This document shows, one piece after another, positions 42,200 to 50,289 of a stretch of 64,000 bases of DNA (positions are counted from its first letter, which is position 1; every line of letters begins with the position of its first letter). The notes under the pieces are model-generated. The model searched no databases. It was not told where the DNA came from and saw nothing but the letters and a program-made list of their open reading frames with translations. Where the stretch lies: the NCBI GenBank assembly GCA_035288865.1, contig DATDZA010000018.1, positions 20,411 through 84,410 on the forward strand. Reading direction: 5' to 3'. The stretch comes from GCA-2688775 sp035288865 (GTDB lineage Archaea; Nanobdellota; Nanobdellia; Woesearchaeales; GW2011-AR4). The position numbers were made by a program, and so were the translations under genes.

Positions 42200-43540
42200 T
42201 TATTTGCCTTGAAGGTAAACATTGATATCTCCCACATTTGTGTTAGTTGGCTTTGTTAAAATCAATGTATTAAGTATTTTATGGAGATCAAATGAATTGT
42301 TGTTTTTTATAAATGCCCCAATATCAAGCCTCAATTTCTGAGATTTTGAATAAGTGCTGTTGTCCGCAATTGCCCCCCCTACACCCGGCAGAAAATCAAT
42401 GCCATCCGAATCTATGGAAGCAGCGACGCAATTACTCAAGTTTTTTATTTCATTAATTAAATATGCAATGTACTCCTGATTCCTCCCGCCTTTGCCCTTG
42501 CCTTTAACAGTGACGGTGTTCTCGCTACTGTAGATAAACGCAAACTTACCTTTCTGCAGCTTCTGCTTCCGTTTGAATATTTTTGACATTTTCGCCGCGA
42601 CATTTTTAACTTCTCCTTCAGTATGCTCTGGGAGTATCTCAGTATCAAACCCAAGCTCAGCGGCTTTTTCTCCCATTGCTTCAAGGGCAGTTCTGTAGTC
42701 TGCAATAGTGTAATTATGGACATTTCCAAGAAATTTTTCATTTGGTTTCACAGTTTCTGGTATTTTGCCTTGCATGCCTTTTTTTATGTGACGTGTGACG
42801 CTTTGTGGCACTTTTTTCCATAATTTGTGTTTCTTTAATATCTCATAAGATTGCCTGAAGGTTGAATTATCAGGGCATGTAGGGCCTGACGCAGTCACAT
42901 CATTTGGGTTTATCACATCAGATAAAATCAGCGAGATCACTCTTGCAGGCTGCAGGGTTCTTGCAAAATTTCCGCCTTTTAGCATTGATGTGTGCTTTCT
43001 GAGATTATTTAATTCGTAGCTTTTTGCCCCAGATTTTATCATCATTTCCGTCATTCTCTTAAGATCTTTTAGCGTTATCCCTTCTGCAGGATCCGGAAGT
43101 AATGCAGAGCCGCCGCCGGAAATCAAGAATATTACTGTGTCACCCTTACGCGCTTTTTTTGCAATATCGAGCATCCGCTTTGTTCCATTTACACCCCTTT
43201 CATCGGGAACCGGATGAGATGCCATGTTAATTTTTATTTTTTCTGTTTTTATGCTGTTTGTGCTGCAGTTTACAATTCCAGCAGTTATGTGTTCTTTTGG
43301 AATAATCTTTTCCAAGGCACTTGCCATGGCTGCAGATGCTTTTCCGAAGCCTATGACATAGATTTTTCCTTTTGATATATTAAGTTCGTCCCCGCAAATC
43401 TTGAGAATTCCATTGTTGAAGGCGACTTTTTTTGGCAATGCAGTCTGAGGCATTACACTATTCACTCCAGCTAAAAGGATATCAAGTGCATCTCTCTTGA
43501 GGGGAGCTGAAGCAATTTGGCTATAATTTTTAATTATCAT
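42200..43540 (-). CDS. Glycerate 2-kinase family (GckA/DUF4147-MOFRL) protein
   Basis: 446 residues, full length for type II glycerate kinases. VIGFGKASAAMA, the SHPVPDERG segment, LISGGGSALLPDPAEGITL, LILSDVINPNDVTASGPT and GKGKGGRNQEY (MOFRL domain) are present. The family makes 2-phosphoglycerate from D-glycerate and ATP. In this operon the substrate could instead be a polyol or cyclitol. It is coupled to the nucleotidyltransferase gene upstream by an 11-bp overlap; the downstream SDR gene has its own promoter 44 bp away. Confidence 0.82.
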   Translation of the reverse strand: MIIKNYSQIASAPLKRDALDILLAGVNSVMPQTALPKKVAFNNGILKICGDELNISKGKIYVIGFGKASAAMASALEKIIPKEHITAGIVNCSTNSIKTEKIKINMASHPVPDERGVNGTKRMLDIAKKARKGDTVIFLISGGGSALLPDPAEGITLKDLKRMTEMMIKSGAKSYELNNLRKHTSMLKGGNFARTLQPARVISLILSDVINPNDVTASGPTCPDNSTFRQSYEILKKHKLWKKVPQSVTRHIKKGMQGKIPETVKPNEKFLGNVHNYTIADYRTALEAMGEKAAELGFDTEILPEHTEGEVKNVAAKMSKIFKRKQKLQKGKFAFIYSSENTVTVKGKGKGGRNQEYIAYLINEIKNLSNCVAASIDSDGIDFLPGVGGAIADNSTYSKSQKLRLDIGAFIKNNNSFDLHKILNTLILTKPTNTNVGDINVYLQGK

Positions 43541-44282
43541 TTTTTAAAATAAGTTTTAACCTCTTATTGGCCTTTCTTAGATCATTAGCATTATCAATTT
43601 CCTGCCATGCGTATTTTCCAGTTTTTATTATATAAAGATTAGAGTGCATGATAAACTGGTGAATGGCCATTTCAATCTGTCCGAAACTCTTTCCCAGAGA
43701 TATCTGATTTTTATTTTTGGAAATTACTTTTTTTATCTCCATGAAATACTTTCTTGCGCCTTTTGGAGAATACCTATATATCCCTATTGCCCTTGCATTA
43801 CTATCTCTTAAGTTCCTTCCAATTCCGATAATTCTGTTGCGCGCTACTTTAACTTTCATAGCATTTTTTTCTAATTTGATTTTATTGTCTATAACTGCTA
43901 TATCTGGGTAAGCGGCAGAAATAAGATTTTTTAATATGTTTATATTAAATAATACGTCAGCATTGAGAAAAATAAACCCATCATCAATATCGTCTCTAGC
44001 TTCCCATAAAGAATACATATTGTCAGTTTTACCATAGTTCTTGTTTATGCGGTATTTTATTCTGCAATTCTTGTATCTGGTTCCAATCATTTTTCTGAAT
44101 TTTTTTGACTTATAACCGGCCACTATAATGACTTCATTTATGCCGCACGCGGACAGATTATCCAAAGCATATTCAATAATCCTTTTTCGCCCGATTCTGA
44201 TTAAGCATTTGGGAATATTATCTGTGTAAGGCCTCAGTCTTCTTCCCTGCCCGGCTGCGCATATTATAGCTTTCATTATCAA
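43530..44282 (-). CDS. LicC-like nucleotidyltransferase
   Basis: 250 residues. Signature ICAAGQGRRLRPYTDNIPKCL, VAGYKSKKFRKM, KNYGKTDNMYSLWEA and the metal-binding LNADVLFN. The NYGKTDNMYSLWEA segment resembles CTP:phosphocholine cytidylyltransferases (LicC type) and inositol-1-phosphate cytidylyltransferases more than hexose-1-phosphate enzymes. It would activate a phospho-alcohol or phospho-cyclitol as a CDP derivative. It is the first gene of the kinase/cyclase cluster, with a weak TTTTAATAA box about 30 bp upstream. Confidence 0.75.
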   Translation of the reverse strand: MIMKAIICAAGQGRRLRPYTDNIPKCLIRIGRKRIIEYALDNLSACGINEVIIVAGYKSKKFRKMIGTRYKNCRIKYRINKNYGKTDNMYSLWEARDDIDDGFIFLNADVLFNINILKNLISAAYPDIAVIDNKIKLEKNAMKVKVARNRIIGIGRNLRDSNARAIGIYRYSPKGARKYFMEIKKVISKNKNQISLGKSFGQIEMAIHQFIMHSNLYIIKTGKYAWQEIDNANDLRKANKRLKLILKNDN

Positions 44283-44492
44283 GTAAGAGTATTTGTAATC
44301 TTATCTTATTAAAATTATCCATTATTTAATAAATGTATATTATTAAAATAGGCAGCACTTTTTATGGATATAAACCCAGTTACTCAGTTATGAACATGAA
44401 TAATTCATATAACAATTGGAGTAATAAATAAATCAAGCTAGAAGCCTAAGCATAAGATATATAAATTGACAAGTTTGTCCAGAACAAGTGAA

Positions 44493-45860
44493 ATGATGAA
44501 TATTTTGCTGCTTATTATAGATGCTTTAAGACCCGATCATTTAGGTGCATGTGGTTATAGCCGGGAAACCAGCCCAAATATTGATAAGCTTGCAAATGAA
44601 GGAGTAGTATTCTTGAATGCTTATTGCACACTGCCAAGATCCGACCCTTCTATAACTTCGATGCTTACCGGAAACTACCCATATTCCCATGGGGTAAGGA
44701 TGATTACAAACAACAAAGTAGATCCTTCGATTTCCACTCTCCCCGAAATACTCAAGAGCCACGGTTACAGGACAGGATTCATAAAGCCGGGAACAATCCC
44801 TCCGGAAGGATACAGCAGGGGCTTTGATGATTATGATTTGGTTGGATGGAAAATCAAGAATAAAATTAAGAGGGGAATATTCAAGATAAAAAATCCCGGA
44901 AATTTCTTGGGACCGGCAGCACAAAGATTTTCAACAGCCGTTAAGTGGATTAATAAAAATGCACACAAAAAATTCTTTTTAGCTGTGCATACGCACGACT
45001 TGCACTGGCCATATCCCGTGCCCAAGCCATATGACCATATTTTTGACCCCGGCTATAAAGGTGCACACACATTTGCTGATTTGGGCAAAGGGACAATCAG
45101 CAGGGGCGACCTCAGTTTTGGAGTCAAGAAACTCCCTAAAGAAGAAATTGACCACGCGATTGCCCATTATGATGGCGGAATAAAGTATGTTGACGAATCG
45201 CTCAAAACAGTTTTCGATGCGCTGAAGGAAAAAAATATCTATGACGATACTTTAATTATTATAGTTTCAGACCATGGCGAACACTTTGATGAGCATGGTT
45301 ATTATTTTCAGCATGGCGCCAGCCTTTATGAACCCAGTGTAAAATCAACTTTTATTATGAGATATCCAAAAAGGATTCCTCAGAAAAAAATAATTGAAAG
45401 CAGAGTTCAGTTGCTGGATATAACTCCAACAATTCTTGACATCCTCAATATACCTTTAATAGAAAAGAAAGAAGGCGTAAGCCTTATGCCACTTATAGAC
45501 GGAAAAGTCAATGAAGCCCGTGATTTTGTATTCGTTGAGGGAATCGAAGAGTATTTTAGCCAGCACAAGAGGATTTATCTGAAAGGCATAAAAGGAAAAT
45601 GGCGAATGATTATTGTCGGTGACTGGAAACTTATATATATACCACATCCTGAAAAAAATATTTTTGAACTTTACAATCTGCGCCAAGACCCAAAGGAAGA
45701 AAGCAACCTGGTTGGCAAAGAGCAGGAAATATTTTTATCACTAAAGACGAAATTATTTGATTTTTTGAGCTTGCAGAGCAATGAAGGCGAAGTCAACATT
45801 AAGGATTTGTCACAAAAGTCAAGGCAATTGCTGATTAAAGCTGGCTATCTGGAAAAATGA
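44493..45860 (+). CDS. Sulfatase-family (alkaline phosphatase superfamily) hydrolase
   Basis: About 455 residues from the ATG at 44493; an upstream TTG start (44466) is possible, but the TATA-like GATATATAAA at 44456-44465 lies about 27 bp before the first base after 44486, favouring the later start. LLLIIDALRPDHLGACG carries the first metal Asp; SDPSITSMLTG is the Ser/Cys-x-Pro-Ser-type nucleophile box (Ser at the formylglycine position; the usual Arg is Ile); SDHGEHFDEHG binds metal. It may cleave a sulfate or phosphate ester. No signal peptide is evident, so it may be cytoplasmic. Confidence 0.78.
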   Translation: MMNILLLIIDALRPDHLGACGYSRETSPNIDKLANEGVVFLNAYCTLPRSDPSITSMLTGNYPYSHGVRMITNNKVDPSISTLPEILKSHGYRTGFIKPGTIPPEGYSRGFDDYDLVGWKIKNKIKRGIFKIKNPGNFLGPAAQRFSTAVKWINKNAHKKFFLAVHTHDLHWPYPVPKPYDHIFDPGYKGAHTFADLGKGTISRGDLSFGVKKLPKEEIDHAIAHYDGGIKYVDESLKTVFDALKEKNIYDDTLIIIVSDHGEHFDEHGYYFQHGASLYEPSVKSTFIMRYPKRIPQKKIIESRVQLLDITPTILDILNIPLIEKKEGVSLMPLIDGKVNEARDFVFVEGIEEYFSQHKRIYLKGIKGKWRMIIVGDWKLIYIPHPEKNIFELYNLRQDPKEESNLVGKEQEIFLSLKTKLFDFLSLQSNEGEVNIKDLSQKSRQLLIKAGYLEK

Positions 45861-45874
45861 TATTGTGAACGAGA

Positions 45875-47023
45875 ATGAAAATTCCATTTCTCTCCGGAAA
45901 AAGAAAACCCAACATCGTAATGATTCTGATAGATTGCGGCGGGCGAGAAGATGCCATCACGAAAGTGCCGTTCTACCAGAAGCTAAAAGAATCGTCTGTA
46001 CTATTTTCAAGTTTTATAACTTACGCCCCTTATACCATCGGGGCCCTAAATGCAATGTTTTCAGGAATGTACGGCAATTTGAATGGCGTTCAGGGATATT
46101 ATAAGAGTTATAGCTTTGACAAGGACCACGTTTTTACATTGACGCAATACCTGAAAGACGAGGGATATTACACCGAGATGGATTTTCCGATTGAAGACGT
46201 ACTTCCCCAACAGGGTTTTGATAAGGTGAGGCTTTTCGGCAAGGACGAAACTAAAGAGATAGACCTTTTACAGCGCCATTGCGAGGTCCTTAACCAAATA
46301 AAAGACAAACAGCCATTCTTCCTTTTCCTTGAATACAACAAACTGGGATTGACCCTTATGAGGGAAGTAATAAAGAAATATGATGATTACAATGAAGATT
46401 ATTTCAGGAACAAGGAAAAAAACTTTTCCAGATATTTAAAAGAGCTCGAGGAAAGCGGTAATTACCTGGAAGGATACTTCACAAAGATGAAAGAGCTTGA
46501 TTTGTTTGAAAATTCAATAATTGTAGTGTTTGCCGACCACGGAAGCAGTGTGGGTGATAAACCAGGGGAAAAAGTCTATGGTACATATCTGTATGATTAC
46601 ACCATAAAATGCTGGGCCTATGTGATTGGCAATGGCATACCTAAGAATCTGGAAATTAGGCAAGTTGTGAGGAATATAGACTTGCTTCCAACTATTCTGG
46701 AATTATTAAAAATATCAGTAAAGAAAAAATATAAACCAATTCAGGGCAGGTCGCTGCTGCCATTGCTGACGGGAAAAAAAGAAGCTAGGATTGCTTATTC
46801 GGAAACAGGCGGCCTTGGAGGACCAACACCTTCGCCGGAAAAACACAATATCAGGGCGGTAAGAACTGACAAATGGAAATTGATCTATAATGAAACCAAC
46901 AAGAAAAAAGAGTTATATGACTTGGAGAATGACAGAGAGGAAATAAATAACCTCATAGGCAAGGGGCTGGATATAGAAAAATTACTGTGGGATGAGCTGC
47001 AGAGACAGGGCGAGCTTCTTTAA
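45875..47023 (+). CDS. Alkaline phosphatase superfamily protein, phosphotransferase-like
   Basis: 382 residues. NIVMILIDCGGRED has the first metal Asp; the nucleophile region reads YAPYTIGALNAMFSG, giving a Thr where sulfatases have Cys/Ser. Thr is the nucleophile in phosphoethanolamine or phosphoglycerol transferases and in alkaline phosphatases (Ser/Thr). FADHGSSVGDKPG, GRSLLPLL, and a C-terminal sulfatase-like tail (RTDKWKLIYN, ELYDLENDREE) are present. It is 14 bp after the first sulfatase-like gene. The role is uncertain between a phosphodiester hydrolase and a transferase; no signal peptide or membrane helix. Confidence 0.72.
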   Translation: MKIPFLSGKRKPNIVMILIDCGGREDAITKVPFYQKLKESSVLFSSFITYAPYTIGALNAMFSGMYGNLNGVQGYYKSYSFDKDHVFTLTQYLKDEGYYTEMDFPIEDVLPQQGFDKVRLFGKDETKEIDLLQRHCEVLNQIKDKQPFFLFLEYNKLGLTLMREVIKKYDDYNEDYFRNKEKNFSRYLKELEESGNYLEGYFTKMKELDLFENSIIVVFADHGSSVGDKPGEKVYGTYLYDYTIKCWAYVIGNGIPKNLEIRQVVRNIDLLPTILELLKISVKKKYKPIQGRSLLPLLTGKKEARIAYSETGGLGGPTPSPEKHNIRAVRTDKWKLIYNETNKKKELYDLENDREEINNLIGKGLDIEKLLWDELQRQGELL

Positions 47024-47423
47024 ATTTTAAAATAATGAAAAAGAATTAAGATTTTAATGCAGTAAAATGTTGGAAATTTTACACTAGTCAAAGGCTAGTA
47101 GCCGAAATATAATTGATTTGGTAATTGTATAAAATTTTCAAGCACATTTAAGAATGACTTGTCTGTCTGGGGAATGTAAGCTAACGTTTTATTTTACCAG
47201 TCTGTAACTGCTGGTTCTGGTATTCTACAAGACAATATTTTGGGCGGTATACAATAAATATCATAAAATAGTCATGACGCCAAATTAAATGCGCAAAACA
47301 ATGGAATCAGGCATAGAAACATTTAAATAATTTGGTCAAGTATCTGGAGGAACCTATAAGTGGAATTATTAGACACGGGGGATAATTAATGATATACTCT
47401 TCGCAGTATAATTAAGATGACCA
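47024..47423 (+). promoter_or_regulatory. 400-bp intergenic region with a promoter and possible leader ORFs
   Basis: No long gene in any frame. A TATA box ATTTAAATAA (47321-47330) predicts a start of transcription near 47350. Just after, GGAGG (47346-47350) precedes a 9-codon frame from GTG at 47360 to TAA at 47387-47389, which overlaps ATG 47389 of a second 8-codon frame ending at 47413-47415; an out-of-frame 22-codon frame from ATG 47417 then overlaps the aminotransferase start. These may be translational leaders or chance. Short inverted pairs also occur (CTAG at 47091 with CTAG near 47101; TACCAG with CTGGTA near 47200-47225); the rest looks empty. Confidence 0.4.
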
Positions 47424-48842
47424 ATGAGCACACAAGAAAAGACTGGCAGTCAGATGCCCAAGCCAAGTTCTGGGAAATATGCTAACCAGATTTATGGCGA
47501 TTTCTGCATGGCTTCAGCGAAGCAATTAAACTTAGTTCCTATTGATATGGGATATGGTGACCCTGCGTCAGATAAGTTTATACCCAAGGAATTGCTGAGA
47601 CATTTTCTAGATCAGCTTCATAATAAGAATGCAGGAGCCTATCCGGATGTTAAAGGTGATATAAATCTTATCAATAAATTCAAGGAATTCATAAAAAATG
47701 ATGAGGGACTGTCATATGATTACGACGTTGCAGTTGTCAGCGGCGGCGGCAGGTCTGCAATTACAAATATTTTAAGCATTTTCTTAAAGCCGAAAGACAT
47801 CGTCCTTATACCTTATCCGGCATGGAGCGGCTATAAATCACTGGCAAGATTTGTGGATGCAATTATTTACCCAATTACTACAACAATGAATAAGCGGTTC
47901 ATCCCTTCTGTAGCAGACATAGAATCGGCAATAGCCGAATCCAAAAAAAGCCACCCCAACAGTAATGTTAAGCTGATGATTTTAAACACGCCACATAACC
48001 CTACAGGATCAGTTTACTCAAGCGATTCCATAAGGGAAATTCTGCAGATTCTGCATAAGCATGGAATAGCCTGTCTTGCAGATTATACTTATAGGGCGAT
48101 TAGGGACAAGGGCACGCCCATGCAGTCAGTCCATAAAATTGCTGAAGATATTGAGTTTGAGGAGCAGCTTCCAAAAGGCACATTTACTGATAACATAGTG
48201 GCTATGCAGACAGTCGGTAAAGTATCGCTTACGCCTGGGTTCAGGATAGGATATGTAGCAACTACCAACTCAAAGGTCATCGAGGCGTTTTGCACCAAAA
48301 AACAAGCAATAGACTTCTCGGGAATTTTATTCATACAAAAAGCATTTTCAGAATACCTGCTTACGCAAAGCCAGGCAAATGAATTTGAGCAAACAATCAA
48401 CTTATTTGATAAAAGAAGAAGCACATTTATAGACCAGATAAGTAAATATGGATACGCTCCAGATAAACATAACATAATTATAAACAAATCTGGATTTTAC
48501 ATCTCTTTTGAGATACCACGCCAATATCACAAAAAATACCCCCTGGAGCAGTTTCATCAACTGGTGCAGAAATACCCTTTTATTGAAAAGTGCATTAACC
48601 TTGACGAATACAAGGGATGGTTTGCGGAAAGAGGATACATACCGGCTTCTGAAATATTTGTCTTGGATATTATTAGTAAAACGGCTATTAATCTGCTTCC
48701 CGGATACCTTTTCTGTTCCGTGAACAAGCAATTTCCGAATGAGTATGAAAATTGGGTTAGGGTTGCATTAATACAAGATGAAAGTTCAATTAATGAGGCG
48801 TTTAAAAGAATAGAAAATCATAAGGATTTGCTTAAGTGGTGA
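47424..48842 (+). CDS. PLP-dependent aminotransferase, class I/II
   Basis: 472 residues. Fold-type I features: SGGGRSAITN, YPAWSGYKSL, NTPHNPTGSVY, LADYTYRAI (Asp, Tyr for PLP) and the Schiff-base Lys in QTVGKVSLTPGFRIGY; the Arg that holds the carboxylate is in WVRVALIQDE. It transfers an amino group to a keto acid or sugar ketone. It is followed by a LicC-like nucleotidyltransferase (8 bp) and an SDR, a set that could make an activated amino-alcohol or amino-cyclitol. Alternatively an amino acid transaminase; no specificity is readable. Confidence 0.82.
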   Translation: MSTQEKTGSQMPKPSSGKYANQIYGDFCMASAKQLNLVPIDMGYGDPASDKFIPKELLRHFLDQLHNKNAGAYPDVKGDINLINKFKEFIKNDEGLSYDYDVAVVSGGGRSAITNILSIFLKPKDIVLIPYPAWSGYKSLARFVDAIIYPITTTMNKRFIPSVADIESAIAESKKSHPNSNVKLMILNTPHNPTGSVYSSDSIREILQILHKHGIACLADYTYRAIRDKGTPMQSVHKIAEDIEFEEQLPKGTFTDNIVAMQTVGKVSLTPGFRIGYVATTNSKVIEAFCTKKQAIDFSGILFIQKAFSEYLLTQSQANEFEQTINLFDKRRSTFIDQISKYGYAPDKHNIIINKSGFYISFEIPRQYHKKYPLEQFHQLVQKYPFIEKCINLDEYKGWFAERGYIPASEIFVLDIISKTAINLLPGYLFCSVNKQFPNEYENWVRVALIQDESSINEAFKRIENHKDLLKW

Positions 48843-48847
48843 ATATT

Positions 48848-49555
48848 ATGGCAAAAGCAGTAATAATGGCGGCGGGCATGGGCAGGAGATTGGAAGGCGC
48901 TATCGGTGATATACCAAAAAGTTTGATTAATCTTGGTGGAGAGGCGCTTATAACTAAACAGATTAACATGCTTAAGGAATGTGGCATAAAAAAAATTGCA
49001 GTTGTAGTTGGCTATAGAAAAGAAAAGATTAAAGAGTTATTGGGGAATAATGTGACTTATTATTTTAATCCATTTTTTGAAACGACAAATAGTGTTACAT
49101 CCTTGTGGTTCGCCAAGGAATTCTTTTCTGATGAGGATGTTATAGTAATGAACGGCGATATGCTCGTTGAATCTTCTGTTGTTAAGGATTTATTAATTGA
49201 TAAGAACCCCGTATGCGTAACTGTAGAAGTGGGAAAATACAATGAGATTGGCTACAAGGCGAGAATAAAAAATAATTTTGTTGATTTTATGGGAATGAAT
49301 ATACATAAAAGTGAAGTTGCAGGAGAATACGTCGGCGTATCTAAAGTATCACGTAACATATTTCCAATTTTTATCAAAACTCTGGAAAATTTCATGGAAA
49401 AAAAAGAATTTGGAACATGGTACGAGACGGCGTATGTGCAGATGATCGGTGAAGGAGTCAGAATATCTTTTGTTGACACTAACCAAAGGTCCTGGCTTGA
49501 AATTGACACGCCTGATGATATTGAAAAGGCAATCCAGTATTTTAATTTGCAATAA
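48848..49555 (+). CDS. LicC-like nucleotidyltransferase
   Basis: About 235 residues from ATG 48848; a GTG at 48836 overlaps the aminotransferase stop. Signature VIMAAGMGRRLEGAIGDIPKSL, VGYRKEKIKEL, YYFNPFFETTNSVTSLW and NGDMLV. The FFETTNSVTSLW segment again points to the phospho-alcohol cytidylyltransferases (LicC, inositol-phosphate, or phosphonate PntC type). C terminus SWLEIDTPDDIEKA is typical. It differs from the 43530-44282 enzyme, so each may activate its own alcohol. It is the middle gene of the aminotransferase-NTase-SDR unit. Confidence 0.75.
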   Translation: MAKAVIMAAGMGRRLEGAIGDIPKSLINLGGEALITKQINMLKECGIKKIAVVVGYRKEKIKELLGNNVTYYFNPFFETTNSVTSLWFAKEFFSDEDVIVMNGDMLVESSVVKDLLIDKNPVCVTVEVGKYNEIGYKARIKNNFVDFMGMNIHKSEVAGEYVGVSKVSRNIFPIFIKTLENFMEKKEFGTWYETAYVQMIGEGVRISFVDTNQRSWLEIDTPDDIEKAIQYFNLQ

Positions 49556-49560
49556 AAGGA

Positions 49561-50280
49561 ATGACAATCGGAAAAGTCGCTTTAATAACTGGTTCTAGCA
49601 GGGGAATAGGGCTTGAGATAGCAAAAACATTATACAGAAATAACTATTCAGTCAGCTTGATTAGCAGAAACAAGGATGAACTACAGCGCTCATTTGGCAA
49701 AAGCAAGAATGCACTATTCATAAAATGTGATGTCTCGTCTGTGGATGACATTAAATCTGCAGTAGCGCAAACAATAAAGAGGTTTGGCAGGATTGACATT
49801 CTCGTAAATAACGCAGGCGTTAACTTAAGAACTGATTTCATGCATACTACTAAAGAAGAATGGAACGAAGTGATTAATACAAACCTTACGAGCGTGTTCT
49901 TCATTTCCCAGTTTGTTGGGAACATCATGCTCAAGCAGAAAGGAGGCTCCATCATAAATATATCATCTGTACTCGGTATAAAGGCAGATTCTGTTTCTGT
50001 TCAATACGGGGTGTCTAAAGGGGCAATAATTACATTAACAAAATATCTGGCAAAAACGTTTGCGCCCAACATCAGCGTGAACTGTATAGCTCCGGGCTTT
50101 GTAAACACCGGCTGGCATTCTGATAAATCTCCTGAACGTATCCAGAGTATAATAGAAAGGATACCGATGAAGCGCTTTGCCGAGCCCAAAGAAGTTGCAC
50201 AATTGGCGTTCTTTTTGGCATCACAGGGAAGGTATATAACAGGCGAAACAATAATTATGGATGGAGGGTATAGCTTGTGA
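49561..50280 (+). CDS. Short-chain dehydrogenase/reductase
   Basis: 239 residues. TGSSRGIG, NNAG (NNAGVNLRTDF), INISSVLGIK...YGVSKG (Ser, Tyr, Lys) and CIAPGFVNTG. It resembles ketoacyl reductases and polyol dehydrogenases. It is 5 bp after the nucleotidyltransferase stop and is co-transcribed. It shares the Tyr/Lys layout with the SDR at 41388-42155 but is not a close copy. It may act on the same kind of cyclic or open-chain ketone as the other cluster; the substrate is unknown. Confidence 0.82.
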   Translation: MTIGKVALITGSSRGIGLEIAKTLYRNNYSVSLISRNKDELQRSFGKSKNALFIKCDVSSVDDIKSAVAQTIKRFGRIDILVNNAGVNLRTDFMHTTKEEWNEVINTNLTSVFFISQFVGNIMLKQKGGSIINISSVLGIKADSVSVQYGVSKGAIITLTKYLAKTFAPNISVNCIAPGFVNTGWHSDKSPERIQSIIERIPMKRFAEPKEVAQLAFFLASQGRYITGETIIMDGGYSL

Positions 50281-50289
50281 CTTACAGGC

